NCBI RefSeq assembly: GCF_004353505.1
Contig: NZ_SMNQ01000011.1
Location: 157,354 to 221,353 of the forward strand
Length of the DNA stretch: 64,000 bases
Direction: 5' to 3'
Source of the DNA: Streptomyces sp. WAC05374
Lineage (GTDB): Bacteria > Actinomycetota > Actinomycetes > Streptomycetales > Streptomycetaceae
This document shows, piece by piece, positions 24,550 to 32,812 of this stretch (position 1 is the first letter of the stretch; the number at the start of each line of letters is the position of its first letter). Both the position numbers and the translations under genes were made by a program. The notes beneath the pieces are model-generated. The model was not told the DNA's origin and made no database searches. It saw only the letters and a program-made list of their open reading frames with translations.

Positions 24550-25159
24550 GATACCCGTGGAGGAGGGCGAGCCCCAGGAAGAGGTCCAGGCCTGGCAGCT
24601 CGACCACACCCGCGCCCCCATCGCGACGAAGGTCGTCGTCGCGGGCGGCTTCGGCGTCGGCAAGACGACCTTCGTCGGATCGGTCTCGGAGATCACGCCG
24701 CTGCAGACCGAGGCGCTGATGACGCGGGCCAGCGAGGACACGGACGACCTGTCCGCGACGCCCGGGAAGCTCACCACCACCGTCGCCATGGACTTCGGGC
24801 GCATCACGCTCGACGACGACCTGGTGCTGTACCTCTTCGGTACGCCGGGCCAGCAGCGGTTCTGGTTCATGTGGGACGACCTGGTGCGCGGGGCGATCGG
24901 CGCGATCGTGATGGCCGACACCCGGCGGCTGACGGACTGCTTCCCGGCGCTCGACTACTTCGAGAGCTGCGGCCTGCCGTACGTCGTGGCGGTCAACCAC
25001 TTCGAGGGGTCCGAGCTGTTCGAGGCCGAGGACGTGCGCGAGGCGCTCACCGTGCCCAAGGACGTACCGATCGTGATCATGGACGCCCGGAAGCGGATCA
25101 CGGTGGTCGACTCCCTGCTCGCGCTCGTGGCCCGTGCCCTCGAAACCACCCCTGAGTAA
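24530..25159 (+). CDS. cvnD: Conservon small GTPase CvnD
   Basis: 209 aa Ras-like GTP-binding protein: P-loop GGFGVGKTT, switch region with TTTVAMDFG, G3-like FGTPGQQRF, and a VVAVNHF segment in place of the canonical NKxD. MglA/Gtr-like in layout. In other conservons it forms the switch of a G-protein-like complex with CvnA-C. GTG start inside the 3' end of cvnC. Confidence 0.93.
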   Translation: MVSAVSEIPVEEGEPQEEVQAWQLDHTRAPIATKVVVAGGFGVGKTTFVGSVSEITPLQTEALMTRASEDTDDLSATPGKLTTTVAMDFGRITLDDDLVLYLFGTPGQQRFWFMWDDLVRGAIGAIVMADTRRLTDCFPALDYFESCGLPYVVAVNHFEGSELFEAEDVREALTVPKDVPIVIMDARKRITVVDSLLALVARALETTPE

Positions 25160-25175
25160 GGAAAAGAGACCTTCG

Positions 25176-26411
25176 ATGCGGAAGATACTCATCGTCGGAG
25201 CCGGGCAGTCCGGCCTCCAGCTCGCCCTCGGCCTCCAGGCGCGGGGCTACGAGGTCACCCTGATGTCCAACCGCACGGCGGACGAGATCCGGGCCGGCCG
25301 GGTCATGTCCACGCAGTGCATGTTCCACACGGCGCTCCAGCACGAGCGGGACCTCGGGATCAACTTCTGGGAGTCCCAGGCCCCGCGCATCGAGGGCCTC
25401 GGCGTCTCCGTCGGCGCGCCCGACGCGAGCCGCCCGGTCGACTGGGTCGCCAGGCTCGACGGGTACGCCCAGTCCGTCGACCAGCGCGTGAAGATGGCCG
25501 GCTGGATGGAGACCTTCGCCCAGCGCGGCGGCCAGCTCGTCATCCACGGCGCGGCGGTCTCCGACCTGGACTACTTCTCGCGCACCTACGACCTGGTGCT
25601 CGTCTCGGCGGGCAAGGGCGAGCTGGTGTCGATGTTCGGCCGGGACGCCTCGCGCTCCCCGTACAGCGAGCCGCAGCGCGCGCTGGCCGTCGCGTACGTG
25701 CACGGGCTGGGCCCGCGCCCCGAGCACCCGGACCTCGAAGCGGTCCGCTGCAACCTGGTGCCGGGGGTCGGCGAGCTGTTCGTGATGCCGACGCTGACCA
25801 CGAGCGGCCGGGCGGACATCCTGTTCTGGGAAGGCGTCCCGGGCGGCCCGCTGGACGTCTTCCAGGGCGTCAAGGACCCCTCCGAGCACCTGGCGCTGAC
25901 GCTGGAACTGATGGAGCGGTTCACGCCCTGGGAGTACGCGCGGGCCACCAAGGTGGAGCTGACGGACGCCAACGGCACCCTGGCCGGCCGGTACGCCCCC
26001 ACCGTCCGCCACCCGATCGGCCGGCTGCCCGGCGGCGGTCTGGTGCTGGGCGTCGCGGACGTCGTCGTCGCCAACGACCCGATCACCGGCCAGGGCTCCA
26101 ACTCGGCCTCCAAGTGCGCGGCCGCCTACCTCGCCTCGATCACCGAGCACGGCGACCAGCCGTTCGACGAGGCCTGGATGCAGCAGACGTTCGACCGCTA
26201 CTGGGAGACGGCCCAGCACGTCACCAAGTGGACCAACGCCATGCTGGGCGTCCCGCCGGAGCACGTGCTGAACCTGATCGGCGGCGCCGGTCAGCTCCCG
26301 CCCGTGGCGCACCGGATCGCGAACGGCTTCAACGACCCGTCCGACTTCGAGCACTTCTTCTACGACCCGGACAAGGCGGGCGCGTACCTGGAGTCCGTCG
26401 CGGGGGCGTGA
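25176..26411 (+). CDS. FAD-dependent styrene/indole-monooxygenase-like protein, fifth gene of the conservon
   Basis: 411 aa. N-terminal Rossmann FAD site ILIVGAGQSGLQLALGL, StyA-type substrate-region motifs (MSTQCMFHTALQHERDLG) and a C-terminal FAD segment VLGVADVVVANDPITGQGSNSASK. It resembles the StyA flavoprotein subunit of two-component epoxidases; no reductase (StyB) gene is nearby. 16 bp after cvnD with AAGGAAAAGAG upstream of ATG 25176, so likely co-transcribed. Conservons often carry an enzyme gene (for example a P450) after cvnD. Substrate unknown. Confidence 0.85.
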   Translation: MRKILIVGAGQSGLQLALGLQARGYEVTLMSNRTADEIRAGRVMSTQCMFHTALQHERDLGINFWESQAPRIEGLGVSVGAPDASRPVDWVARLDGYAQSVDQRVKMAGWMETFAQRGGQLVIHGAAVSDLDYFSRTYDLVLVSAGKGELVSMFGRDASRSPYSEPQRALAVAYVHGLGPRPEHPDLEAVRCNLVPGVGELFVMPTLTTSGRADILFWEGVPGGPLDVFQGVKDPSEHLALTLELMERFTPWEYARATKVELTDANGTLAGRYAPTVRHPIGRLPGGGLVLGVADVVVANDPITGQGSNSASKCAAAYLASITEHGDQPFDEAWMQQTFDRYWETAQHVTKWTNAMLGVPPEHVLNLIGGAGQLPPVAHRIANGFNDPSDFEHFFYDPDKAGAYLESVAGA

Positions 26412-26414
26412 CGC

Positions 26415-27032
26415 TCAGCCGGTGCGCCGTCCGGCCGTGAGGTGCCCGACGGTGGGTGCCACGGTGCCGAAGAGGTCGGAGATCGTCGTCAGGCTCGCCG
26501 CCTTGAGCGCGGCGGCGGGCACGGTGGTGCCGTCGGGCCCGGTCAGGGAGCGGGTGGCGGTCGCCTCGGCGACGACGGTGGGGCGGTATCCGAGCTGGAA
26601 GGCGCCCTGGGCGGTGGAGGCCACGCACATGTGGGTCATGAACCCGGCCAGCACCAGGTCGGGTCCGGCGTCCAGGGCGCGCAGCGTCGCCTCCAGGTCC
26701 GTCCGGTGGAAGGAGTCGGGGAACCGCTTCACCACGACCGGTTCGCCGTCCACGGGCGCCACTTCGGCGCAGATGGCACCGATCTCGGCACGGATGTCGT
26801 ACGGGGTGCCCTCGCCCCCGTCGTGGACGACGTGGACGACCGGGGTGCCGGCCGCGCGTGCGGCGGCGAGCAGGCGCGCCCCGGCGGCCAGGGCGGGTTC
26901 GGCGCCGTCGAGGGCCATGACGCCCGTGCGGTAGGTGTTCTGGAAGTCGATCAGCAAGAGGGTCGTCGCGGCGAGGTGGGGCGGTGCGCTGTCGAGGCCG
27001 CTGACGTCACGCAGGGTCGTGGAGACATTCAC
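26415..27032 (-). CDS. Isochorismatase-family cysteine hydrolase
   Basis: 205 aa. Triad positions are visible: Asp in LLLIDFQNTY, Lys in VVVKRFPDSF, Cys in GFMTHMCVAST. These enzymes hydrolyse small amides or vinyl ethers (nicotinamidase, isochorismatase, related). GTG start at 27032. It lies 72 bp downstream of, and in the same direction as, the GlxA-type regulator, a common pairing. Convergent with the monooxygenase (3 bp between stops). Substrate unknown. Confidence 0.88.
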   Translation of the reverse strand: MNVSTTLRDVSGLDSAPPHLAATTLLLIDFQNTYRTGVMALDGAEPALAAGARLLAAARAAGTPVVHVVHDGGEGTPYDIRAEIGAICAEVAPVDGEPVVVKRFPDSFHRTDLEATLRALDAGPDLVLAGFMTHMCVASTAQGAFQLGYRPTVVAEATATRSLTGPDGTTVPAAALKAASLTTISDLFGTVAPTVGHLTAGRRTG

Positions 27033-27104
27033 GGGTGAACGGTGCCTTTCGGTCGGTGAGGAGGCAGGGCGGGGCCCGCGCCGGGCGGGACGCCGTGCCG
27101 AAGG

Positions 27105-28088
27105 TCAGGAAGCGGTGCGGAACCGGCGGCGGTAGGCGGCCGGGGTGGTGCTGATCTGCTTGCGGAAGGCGCGGTGCAGCGTCTCCACCGAGCCGAGGCC
27201 GGTGGCCGCCGCGATCCGCTCCAGCGGCTGGTCGGTGGTCTCCAGCAGGCGGCGGGCCGCCTCGACCCGGGCCGCCTCCACGTAGGCGGCCGGGCTGGTG
27301 CCGGTCTCCCGGCGGAAGACCCGGGCGAAGTGGCGCTCGCTCAGGCACATGCGCGCGGCCAGCGCGGGCGCGGACAGGTCGCCGTCGAGGTGCTCGGTGA
27401 TGAACACCCGCAGGTCGTCGATGTCCCTGCGGGCCGACGCCGGCCGGCTCAGCGGCACGCTGAACTGGCTCTGGCCGCCCTGGCGCCGGAGGTACATCAC
27501 GAGCTGCCGGGCCACGGCCAGGGCCGCTTCCTCGCCGTGGTCCTCGGCGACCAGGGCGAGCGCCAGGTCCATGCAGGTACTGATGCCCGCCCCGGTCCAC
27601 ACCCGCCCGGAGCGGACGAAGATCGGGTCGGCGTCGACCCGCACCCGCGGGTGGTCGGCCGCGAGCTGGGCCGCGGTCGACCAGTGCGTGGTCGCCCGGC
27701 GACCGTCCAGGAGCCCCGCGGCGGCGAGCACGTGCGCGCCCACGCACACCGAGGCGATCCGCCGCGCGTGGGGCGCCGTGGCCCGCACCCACTCCACCAC
27801 CGTGTCGTCCACCCGGGCCACCGGCCCGTGCGGGCCCCGGTCCACCGCGCCGGGCACCACCAGGGTGTCCACGGCGGCGCCCACCTCGCCGAAGGCCAGG
27901 TCCGCCATCAGGCGCACCCCGGCCGACGTGACCACCGGCCCGGCTCCGGGGCCCGCCAGGCGCACCTCGTACCGGTCCCGGCCACCGGTCTCCCGGTTGG
28001 CCAGGGCGAACACCTCGGCGGGGCCGGTGACGTCGAGCAGGTCGACGTCGGGGAAGACCGCGATGACGACGCGGTGGGGAGCGGGCAT
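27105..28088 (-). CDS. GlxA-type AraC-family regulator with DJ-1/PfpI domain
   Basis: 327 aa. DJ-1/PfpI-like N-terminal domain (about 5-170) with the nucleophile-elbow-like ASVCVGAHVLAAAG, then two AraC HTH motifs (about 225-325: LAARMCLSERHFARVFRRETG and IAAATGLGSVETLHRAFRKQ). Likely controls the downstream hydrolase and itself. ATG at 28088. A perfect 7-8-7 inverted repeat ends 10 bp upstream of the start. Confidence 0.9.
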   Translation of the reverse strand: MPAPHRVVIAVFPDVDLLDVTGPAEVFALANRETGGRDRYEVRLAGPGAGPVVTSAGVRLMADLAFGEVGAAVDTLVVPGAVDRGPHGPVARVDDTVVEWVRATAPHARRIASVCVGAHVLAAAGLLDGRRATTHWSTAAQLAADHPRVRVDADPIFVRSGRVWTGAGISTCMDLALALVAEDHGEEAALAVARQLVMYLRRQGGQSQFSVPLSRPASARRDIDDLRVFITEHLDGDLSAPALAARMCLSERHFARVFRRETGTSPAAYVEAARVEAARRLLETTDQPLERIAAATGLGSVETLHRAFRKQISTTPAAYRRRFRTAS

Positions 28089-28097
28089 GCGTCCATG

Positions 28098-28119
28098 GTC
28101 ACGGCGGTCCCACCGTGAC
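28098..28119 (-). promoter_or_regulatory. Inverted repeat just upstream of the GlxA-type regulator
   Basis: GTCACGG-N8-CCGTGAC, 10 bp from the start codon and within the 77-bp gap to the NlpC/P60 gene. Candidate autoregulatory operator; it could also act as a small stem-loop after the upstream gene. Confidence 0.4.
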
Positions 28120-28165
28120 GGCAATGACGGACCTCTGTCACATCCGGCCGTCCGCCGGGGGCGGT

Positions 28166-29275
28166 TCAGCCCCGGTCGTTGCCCTGGTCGGAGCCGCCCG
28201 CGGCCCCGGGGGGCAGTGCGGGCGGGGTGTAGGTGCGCAGGGAGCGGGCCGCGGGGTCGGGGCGGACCGCGCCGAGGAGCGGGTTGGCGGCGATGGGGGA
28301 GACCTTGACGCGGGCGCCGGGGCGCGGGGCCTGGATGACCAGTCCGTCGCCCAGGTAGATGGCGACGTGGGTGGCCTTGGGGAAGTAGACGACCAGGTCG
28401 CCCGGGCGCAGGGCGCGCAGGGGGACCTTGGGGAGGGTGCGCCACTGCTCCTGGCTGGTGCGGGGGATGGGGCGGCCCGCCGTGGCCCAGGCCCGGGAGG
28501 TGAGGCCCGAGCAGTCGAAGGACTCCGGGCCCTCGGCGCCCCAGACGTACGGTTTGCCGATCTGTCCGGCGGCGTACTCCAGGGCCTCGCCGCCGAGTTC
28601 GGAGGGGGTGCGGGAGCCGGTGAGGTCACCGGTGGCGAGCAGCTCGCGCTGGGCGTCGGCCGTCTCGGCCTCCTCCAGGGCGGCCAGCTCCTCGACCTCG
28701 TCGTCCGACAGCGCGGCGAGCGTCTCCTCGACGTCCTTGAGCCGGGCGGTCACCTCGTCGCGGGCCTTCCGCTGCTTCTCGGCCAGTGTCTGCTCGCGGT
28801 CCAGGGCCGTGCGGGAGGCCGTCGCCAGCGCGTCCGCCCGCTTCTCGCCGCGCTGGAGCCGGGCCACGGTCGCGGCCCGTTCGCGTGCGGCGCGCCGGAG
28901 CAGGTGGTGCTGGTCCAGGGCGTGGTCGGGGTCGCGGGCGAGCAGCAGGCGCAGGGAGGAGGAGAAGTCGGTGCGGCCCTGGTACTGGGCGCGGGCCAGC
29001 CGTCCGGCGTCGGCCCGGGCGCGGGCGAGCGAGTCACGGGTGCGGGTCAGGTCGCCGGTCAGCTTCTTCGTCTCGGCGGTGAGCGCCTTCAGTTCCTCCT
29101 CGGTGGCGTTGTACGTCTCGCTCGCCTCCTCCGCCTGCTGGTACAGCGTGCGGAGCTGGGCGAGCAGCTCGGGGACCGTGGACCCGGGCGGGGCGGGCGC
29201 GGCGGCCGCGGGCGTGGCGGGGAGCGCGGCCAGCAGCGCGGCCGCGCACACCGTCCGCAGCAGCTTTCCTGACAT
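28166..29275 (-). CDS. Secreted NlpC/P60 peptidoglycan hydrolase with coiled-coil
   Basis: 369 aa. Signal peptide (1-26), a long coiled-coil region (about 35-225: LAQLRTLYQQAEEASETYNATEEELKAL and on), then an NlpC/P60 domain with Cys in SFDCSGLTSRAW, His in KATHVAIYLG and a further polar residue. Of the RipA/SwlA-like DL-endopeptidase type found in Streptomyces. The ATG at 29275 follows a perfect GGAGGTGA. A hairpin lies directly upstream of and overlaps that RBS. Confidence 0.92.
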   Translation of the reverse strand: MSGKLLRTVCAAALLAALPATPAAAAPAPPGSTVPELLAQLRTLYQQAEEASETYNATEEELKALTAETKKLTGDLTRTRDSLARARADAGRLARAQYQGRTDFSSSLRLLLARDPDHALDQHHLLRRAARERAATVARLQRGEKRADALATASRTALDREQTLAEKQRKARDEVTARLKDVEETLAALSDDEVEELAALEEAETADAQRELLATGDLTGSRTPSELGGEALEYAAGQIGKPYVWGAEGPESFDCSGLTSRAWATAGRPIPRTSQEQWRTLPKVPLRALRPGDLVVYFPKATHVAIYLGDGLVIQAPRPGARVKVSPIAANPLLGAVRPDPAARSLRTYTPPALPPGAAGGSDQGNDRG

Positions 29276-29285
29276 GTCATCACCT

Positions 29286-29326
29286 CCGCCCCCATCCTGG
29301 GGCGGTGGATAATACGACTTGCGTAT
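29286..29326 (-). promoter_or_regulatory. Promoter region and RBS-adjacent hairpin of the NlpC/P60 gene
   Basis: Minus-strand TATTAT (29314-29309) is a good -10 hexamer. It overlaps the inverted repeat ATACG-ACTTG-CGTAT (29312-29326), a likely operator. Between it and the start codon is a 7-bp stem CCGCCCC/GGGGCGG (29286-29292 and 29299-29305) whose inner arm takes in the first bases of the Shine-Dalgarno. No good -35 was seen. Confidence 0.45.
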
Positions 29327-29373
29327 GAAATGCCGGAGTGGGCGGATCGGCCCAGTACGGTCACCCGTCCCGG

Positions 29374-31707
29374 TCACTCCACCGGCAGCGCGTAGAACGT
29401 CCGGTCGCGCCGGACCACGACGGTGCCCGTGCCCGCCGCCAGCGCGATGTACGGCGCCGAGATGTCCGCGCCGCCCGGGGCCCGGACCCCGGCGTCCTGG
29501 AACTTCCACAGCCGCCGCCCGTCCCCCGCCCCGAACGCGGTGACCTGCGAGCCGTCCGCCGCCAGCAGGGTCCGGCCGCTCGTGCTCACGGTCACGCCGG
29601 GGACGTCCCCGCCCGCCGCCGCCTCCGTGCCGCGCCGCCAGCGCGCCCTGCCGGTCGCCGGGTCGACCGCGTACACGGTCTGCGAGCGGTCCGCGGCGTA
29701 CAGCGTGCCGCCGCGCACCTCCGCGCGCCCGAAGGGACCGCCGCCGGCCAGCCGCCACAGCGGCCGTCGCGTACCGGTGTCGAAGGCGTGCAGCGCACCC
29801 GCCACCGCCGCGTACAGCCGCCCCGACGCGTCCCCGGACACCGCGCCGCCCGGCAGGGCGCCGCCGAACGGCCTAAACCAGCGGCGCGCCCCGGTCGCCC
29901 GGTCGTGTGCGTAGAAGATCGCCAGCCCCTTCGCGGCCTTGACCTGAGCGGCCGTCAGCGACCGCGGGTCCTGGCGCACGACGAGGGTGTCCGGCCGCAG
30001 GGCGAGCACCTCGTAGGCGGGGATGTGCGGCGGGCGGCCGTTGGGGACCTGGACGCGCCACAGCTCCTCGCCCCGGGCGGCGTCGTACGCCACCAGGTAC
30101 GTGCGGGCGGCCGCCGTGCCGGTGAACCACACCACGTCGCCCGCCTGCCCGGCCACCGCCGCCGGGCGGAGGCCCCCCGCCAGCGGCATCGGGGCCCCGG
30201 CCGTGCCGTCCTCGGGCGACAGCGACCGCAGGCCGCCGGCCCCCACGACGAGCAGCCGGCCGCCGGCGGTCAGGGCGGGCCGGCCGGACGGGGCGTCGGC
30301 ACGCTGCCACAGGCGCCGGCCGGTGGCGAGGTCGACGGCCGCGGTGTGGGCGCCGGAGGTGAGCACCAGGGTCCGCTCCCGCCAGACGGCGGCGTTCAGC
30401 GCGCCGCCGCCGGCGGCGGGGTGGACGTACGCCCAGTGCGGCCGGGGCGGCACCCCGGGGACGGCCGGGCGGGGCCGGGCCACGGGCCTGGCGTCGGTAC
30501 GCGGCTGGTCGGCGTCGCCGGACGCGAACGCGAGCACGCCGCCGCCCCCGAGGACGGCTCCCGTCACCCCCGCGGCCAGGCCGGTGAACAGCCCCCGGCG
30601 GGTGAGCCCCGGTGCCGGCGCGGGCGCCGGGGCGGACAGGGGTGCCGGGACCGGCGGGGCGGGCGCCGTGGCCGGCGGGGCGGGCGGGAGGAGCACCTCC
30701 GGCGGGCGGGCCGTGCCGGGGCCGCCGGGGGCGGGCTCCCGCCGCGTCTGCCGCCCGACGCGCACGGTGCGCCCGTCGAGGTCCTCCGGTGCCGTCCCCG
30801 TGAGCGGCGCGTCCAGGGCCGCCACCCGGGCGGCCTGCTCGTCGAGCGCCCCGGCCAGCCGGTCCGGCAGCCAGCCGCCGCCCGCCAGGGCCGCCGCGCC
30901 CTGCGGGGCCAGCACGGCGGCGACCCGGCCCGCCGCCGGGCGGTCGCCGGGGGACTTGGCCAGGCACCGGCCGATCAGCGGCCGCAGCTCCCCCGAGACG
31001 GCACCGAGGTCCGGATCGGCGTCCGCGATGGACGCCGCGTCCGGCAGCGGAGGGGTGCCGGTCGCGGCGTACGCCAGCAGCAGCCCGAGCACGAAGACGT
31101 CCGACGGCGGCCCCGGCTCGTGCCCGGCGGCCTGCTCGGGCGTGAGGTAGCCGAGCCGTACCGACAGGTGCCCGCCCTCGCGGGCCTCGGCCGACTCCGC
31201 AGCGCCCAGCGCGCCGAACGCGGTCAGCCGGGGCCCGTCGGCCGCCAGCAGCACCGTGCCGGGGGCCAGCCCGTGCAGTACCGCCCCGGTCGCGTGGACC
31301 CGCGCCAGGGTCTCGGCCAGCCCCGCGCCCAGCACCCGCACCGCCCGCTCGGGCAGCGGCCCGGCGAGCGCGACCGCCTCGCCGAGGGTGAGCGCGGGCT
31401 CGTAGGGCGTGGCCGTCCACAGCGGCGGCGCCCCGACCGCCACCTCCAGGGGCCGAGGCACCCACTCCCCGGCCAGCCGCCGCGCCGTCCGGGCCTCCGC
31501 CGCGAACCGCCGCCGGAACGCGGGAAGTTCAGCCAGCGCGGCCGGTGCCACCGCCACCAGGACGGTCGTGGCGTCGTCACCGCGCGCCAGGTACCGCACC
31601 GCGCCCGCGGAGCCGCCGAAGCGGGCCAGCAGGGTGTAGGGGCCGCACCGGCGGGGGTCGCCGTCCTTCAGCGGTCCGATCGGCTGAAGCGGCGACGACG
31701 GTTCCAT
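29374..31707 (-). CDS. Membrane pseudokinase fused to a PQQ-type beta-propeller
   Basis: 777 aa. A PknB-like kinase fold (about 20-265) retains the overall layout (SDVFVLGLLLAYAATG, YLTPEQAAG) but the catalytic positions are lost: the VAVK lysine is Ala, HRD reads HGL, and DFG reads AFG; the glycine loop is also altered. It is therefore probably a pseudokinase. A Pro-rich linker, one membrane helix (near residue 390: LFTGLAAGVTGAVLGGGG) and an extracellular PQQ/WD-like propeller (about 430-777, repeats such as AVDLATGRRLWQRA and AFDTGTRRPLWRLA) follow. ATG 31707 has GAGGGGGAG upstream. It may sense an external ligand and signal by binding. Confidence 0.85.
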   Translation of the reverse strand: MEPSSPLQPIGPLKDGDPRRCGPYTLLARFGGSAGAVRYLARGDDATTVLVAVAPAALAELPAFRRRFAAEARTARRLAGEWVPRPLEVAVGAPPLWTATPYEPALTLGEAVALAGPLPERAVRVLGAGLAETLARVHATGAVLHGLAPGTVLLAADGPRLTAFGALGAAESAEAREGGHLSVRLGYLTPEQAAGHEPGPPSDVFVLGLLLAYAATGTPPLPDAASIADADPDLGAVSGELRPLIGRCLAKSPGDRPAAGRVAAVLAPQGAAALAGGGWLPDRLAGALDEQAARVAALDAPLTGTAPEDLDGRTVRVGRQTRREPAPGGPGTARPPEVLLPPAPPATAPAPPVPAPLSAPAPAPAPGLTRRGLFTGLAAGVTGAVLGGGGVLAFASGDADQPRTDARPVARPRPAVPGVPPRPHWAYVHPAAGGGALNAAVWRERTLVLTSGAHTAAVDLATGRRLWQRADAPSGRPALTAGGRLLVVGAGGLRSLSPEDGTAGAPMPLAGGLRPAAVAGQAGDVVWFTGTAAARTYLVAYDAARGEELWRVQVPNGRPPHIPAYEVLALRPDTLVVRQDPRSLTAAQVKAAKGLAIFYAHDRATGARRWFRPFGGALPGGAVSGDASGRLYAAVAGALHAFDTGTRRPLWRLAGGGPFGRAEVRGGTLYAADRSQTVYAVDPATGRARWRRGTEAAAGGDVPGVTVSTSGRTLLAADGSQVTAFGAGDGRRLWKFQDAGVRAPGGADISAPYIALAAGTGTVVVRRDRTFYALPVE

Positions 31708-31763
31708 GCGGAGGCTCCCCCTCTTGGCGGCGCGGCGGCGCGGCGGCGCGCATGCCCGTGATC

Positions 31764-32045
31764 CTACGACCTGCGGGACCAGGGCCAGTTCAGCTCGCGC
31801 CGCTCACGCCCGGCGGGGGCGTACTCGTACTTCCAGCCGCGCTGGAGCCCGAGCCGCCGGGTGTAGCCGGAGGGGACGCGCCGGTAGGCGTGGACGACCG
31901 GCGGGCCGCCGTCCTCGGCCGGGACGGGGACCGTGTACCACTTGGGCGGGTGGCCGGTGATGCCGGTGAGGACCGGCAGGACCCGCCCGTCCAGGGGGCC
32001 GCCGTAGAAGGGGGTGTTCTCGCTTCGCACGACAGCCAGTGTCAC
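31764..32045 (-). CDS. Small conserved-looking protein coupled to the TetR gene
   Basis: 93 aa, not recognised. No signal peptide or membrane segment; rich in aromatic and basic residues (FYGGPLDGRVLPVL, KWYTVPVPAEDG, YEYAP), and compact. The GTG at 32045 overlaps the TGA of the TetR gene (GTGA), so it is translated with it; a second GTG five codons in (32030) is possible. The coding bias of the frame fits a real gene. Confidence 0.65.
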   Translation of the reverse strand: MTLAVVRSENTPFYGGPLDGRVLPVLTGITGHPPKWYTVPVPAEDGGPPVVHAYRRVPSGYTRRLGLQRGWKYEYAPAGRERRELNWPWSRRS

Positions 32046-32770
32046 AGGAGGTGCGCGGCCCCGCTCACCACGGGGACCACGCGGCGCGCCAGGGTGCCCA
32101 CCGGGCCCTCGGCCCGCTCCTGCGCCAGCAGCCCCGCCACCGCCCGGGCCGTCTGCTCGTCCGTCGCGGCGGTCGCCGTGAGCAGGGCGACCAGGTGGTC
32201 GACCAGCCACCCGCGCAGCTCGTCGGCGGGCGGCCGCTTGTCCTCGTCCAGCCAGATCAGGGACGCCGCCTCGACCGCCGCGATCCAGGTGCGCACCATC
32301 ATCCGCAGCCTCGGCCCCGGGTCCCCGGCGCCCAGGTGCAGCAGGATCTGCTCGGCCGCCGCGCGCCGCACCTCGTCGACGATCGCGGTCGTCCGGGACG
32401 TCTCGGCGACGCTGCCGCCCTGGAGCAGGGCGCTGAACCCGGCGTCGTGCTGGTCGACGAAGGCCAGGTACCGGTCGAGGACGCGGGCGAGCCGCTCGGT
32501 GGGCGGGCCCACGGGCGGCTCGGTGAAGCACAGCTCCAGCTCGTCGGCGGCCGACCGCAGCGCGGCCTCGTACAACTCCTGCTTGCCGCCCGCGAAGTAG
32601 CGGTACACCAGCGGGCGCGAGACACCGGCCGCCTCGGCGACGTCGTCGAGCGAGACGTCCTTGGGCGCCCGGTGCGCGAAGAGCGAGAGGGCGACGCCGA
32701 GGAGCTGCGTACGGCGCTCCTCGACGCTCAGCCGTCGGTACGCGGGTGCGGGCGTCGCGGCACTGGTCAT
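32042..32770 (-). CDS. TetR-family transcriptional regulator
   Basis: 242 aa. N-terminal HTH (RRTQLLGVALSLFAHRAPKDVSLDDVAEAAGVSRPLVYRYF) and a helical ligand domain. It follows the AurF-like gene by 42 bp on the same strand, so it probably belongs to that operon and regulates the AurF/ferritin-like divergent promoter. ATG 32770 fits the family; a GTG eight codons upstream is also open. Confidence 0.9.
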   Translation of the reverse strand: MTSAATPAPAYRRLSVEERRTQLLGVALSLFAHRAPKDVSLDDVAEAAGVSRPLVYRYFAGGKQELYEAALRSAADELELCFTEPPVGPPTERLARVLDRYLAFVDQHDAGFSALLQGGSVAETSRTTAIVDEVRRAAAEQILLHLGAGDPGPRLRMMVRTWIAAVEAASLIWLDEDKRPPADELRGWLVDHLVALLTATAATDEQTARAVAGLLAQERAEGPVGTLARRVVPVVSGAAHLL

Positions 32771-32812
32771 GCCCGCAGGGTAACTCCGCCCCACCCGCCG
32801 TGGTGGGGGGCT

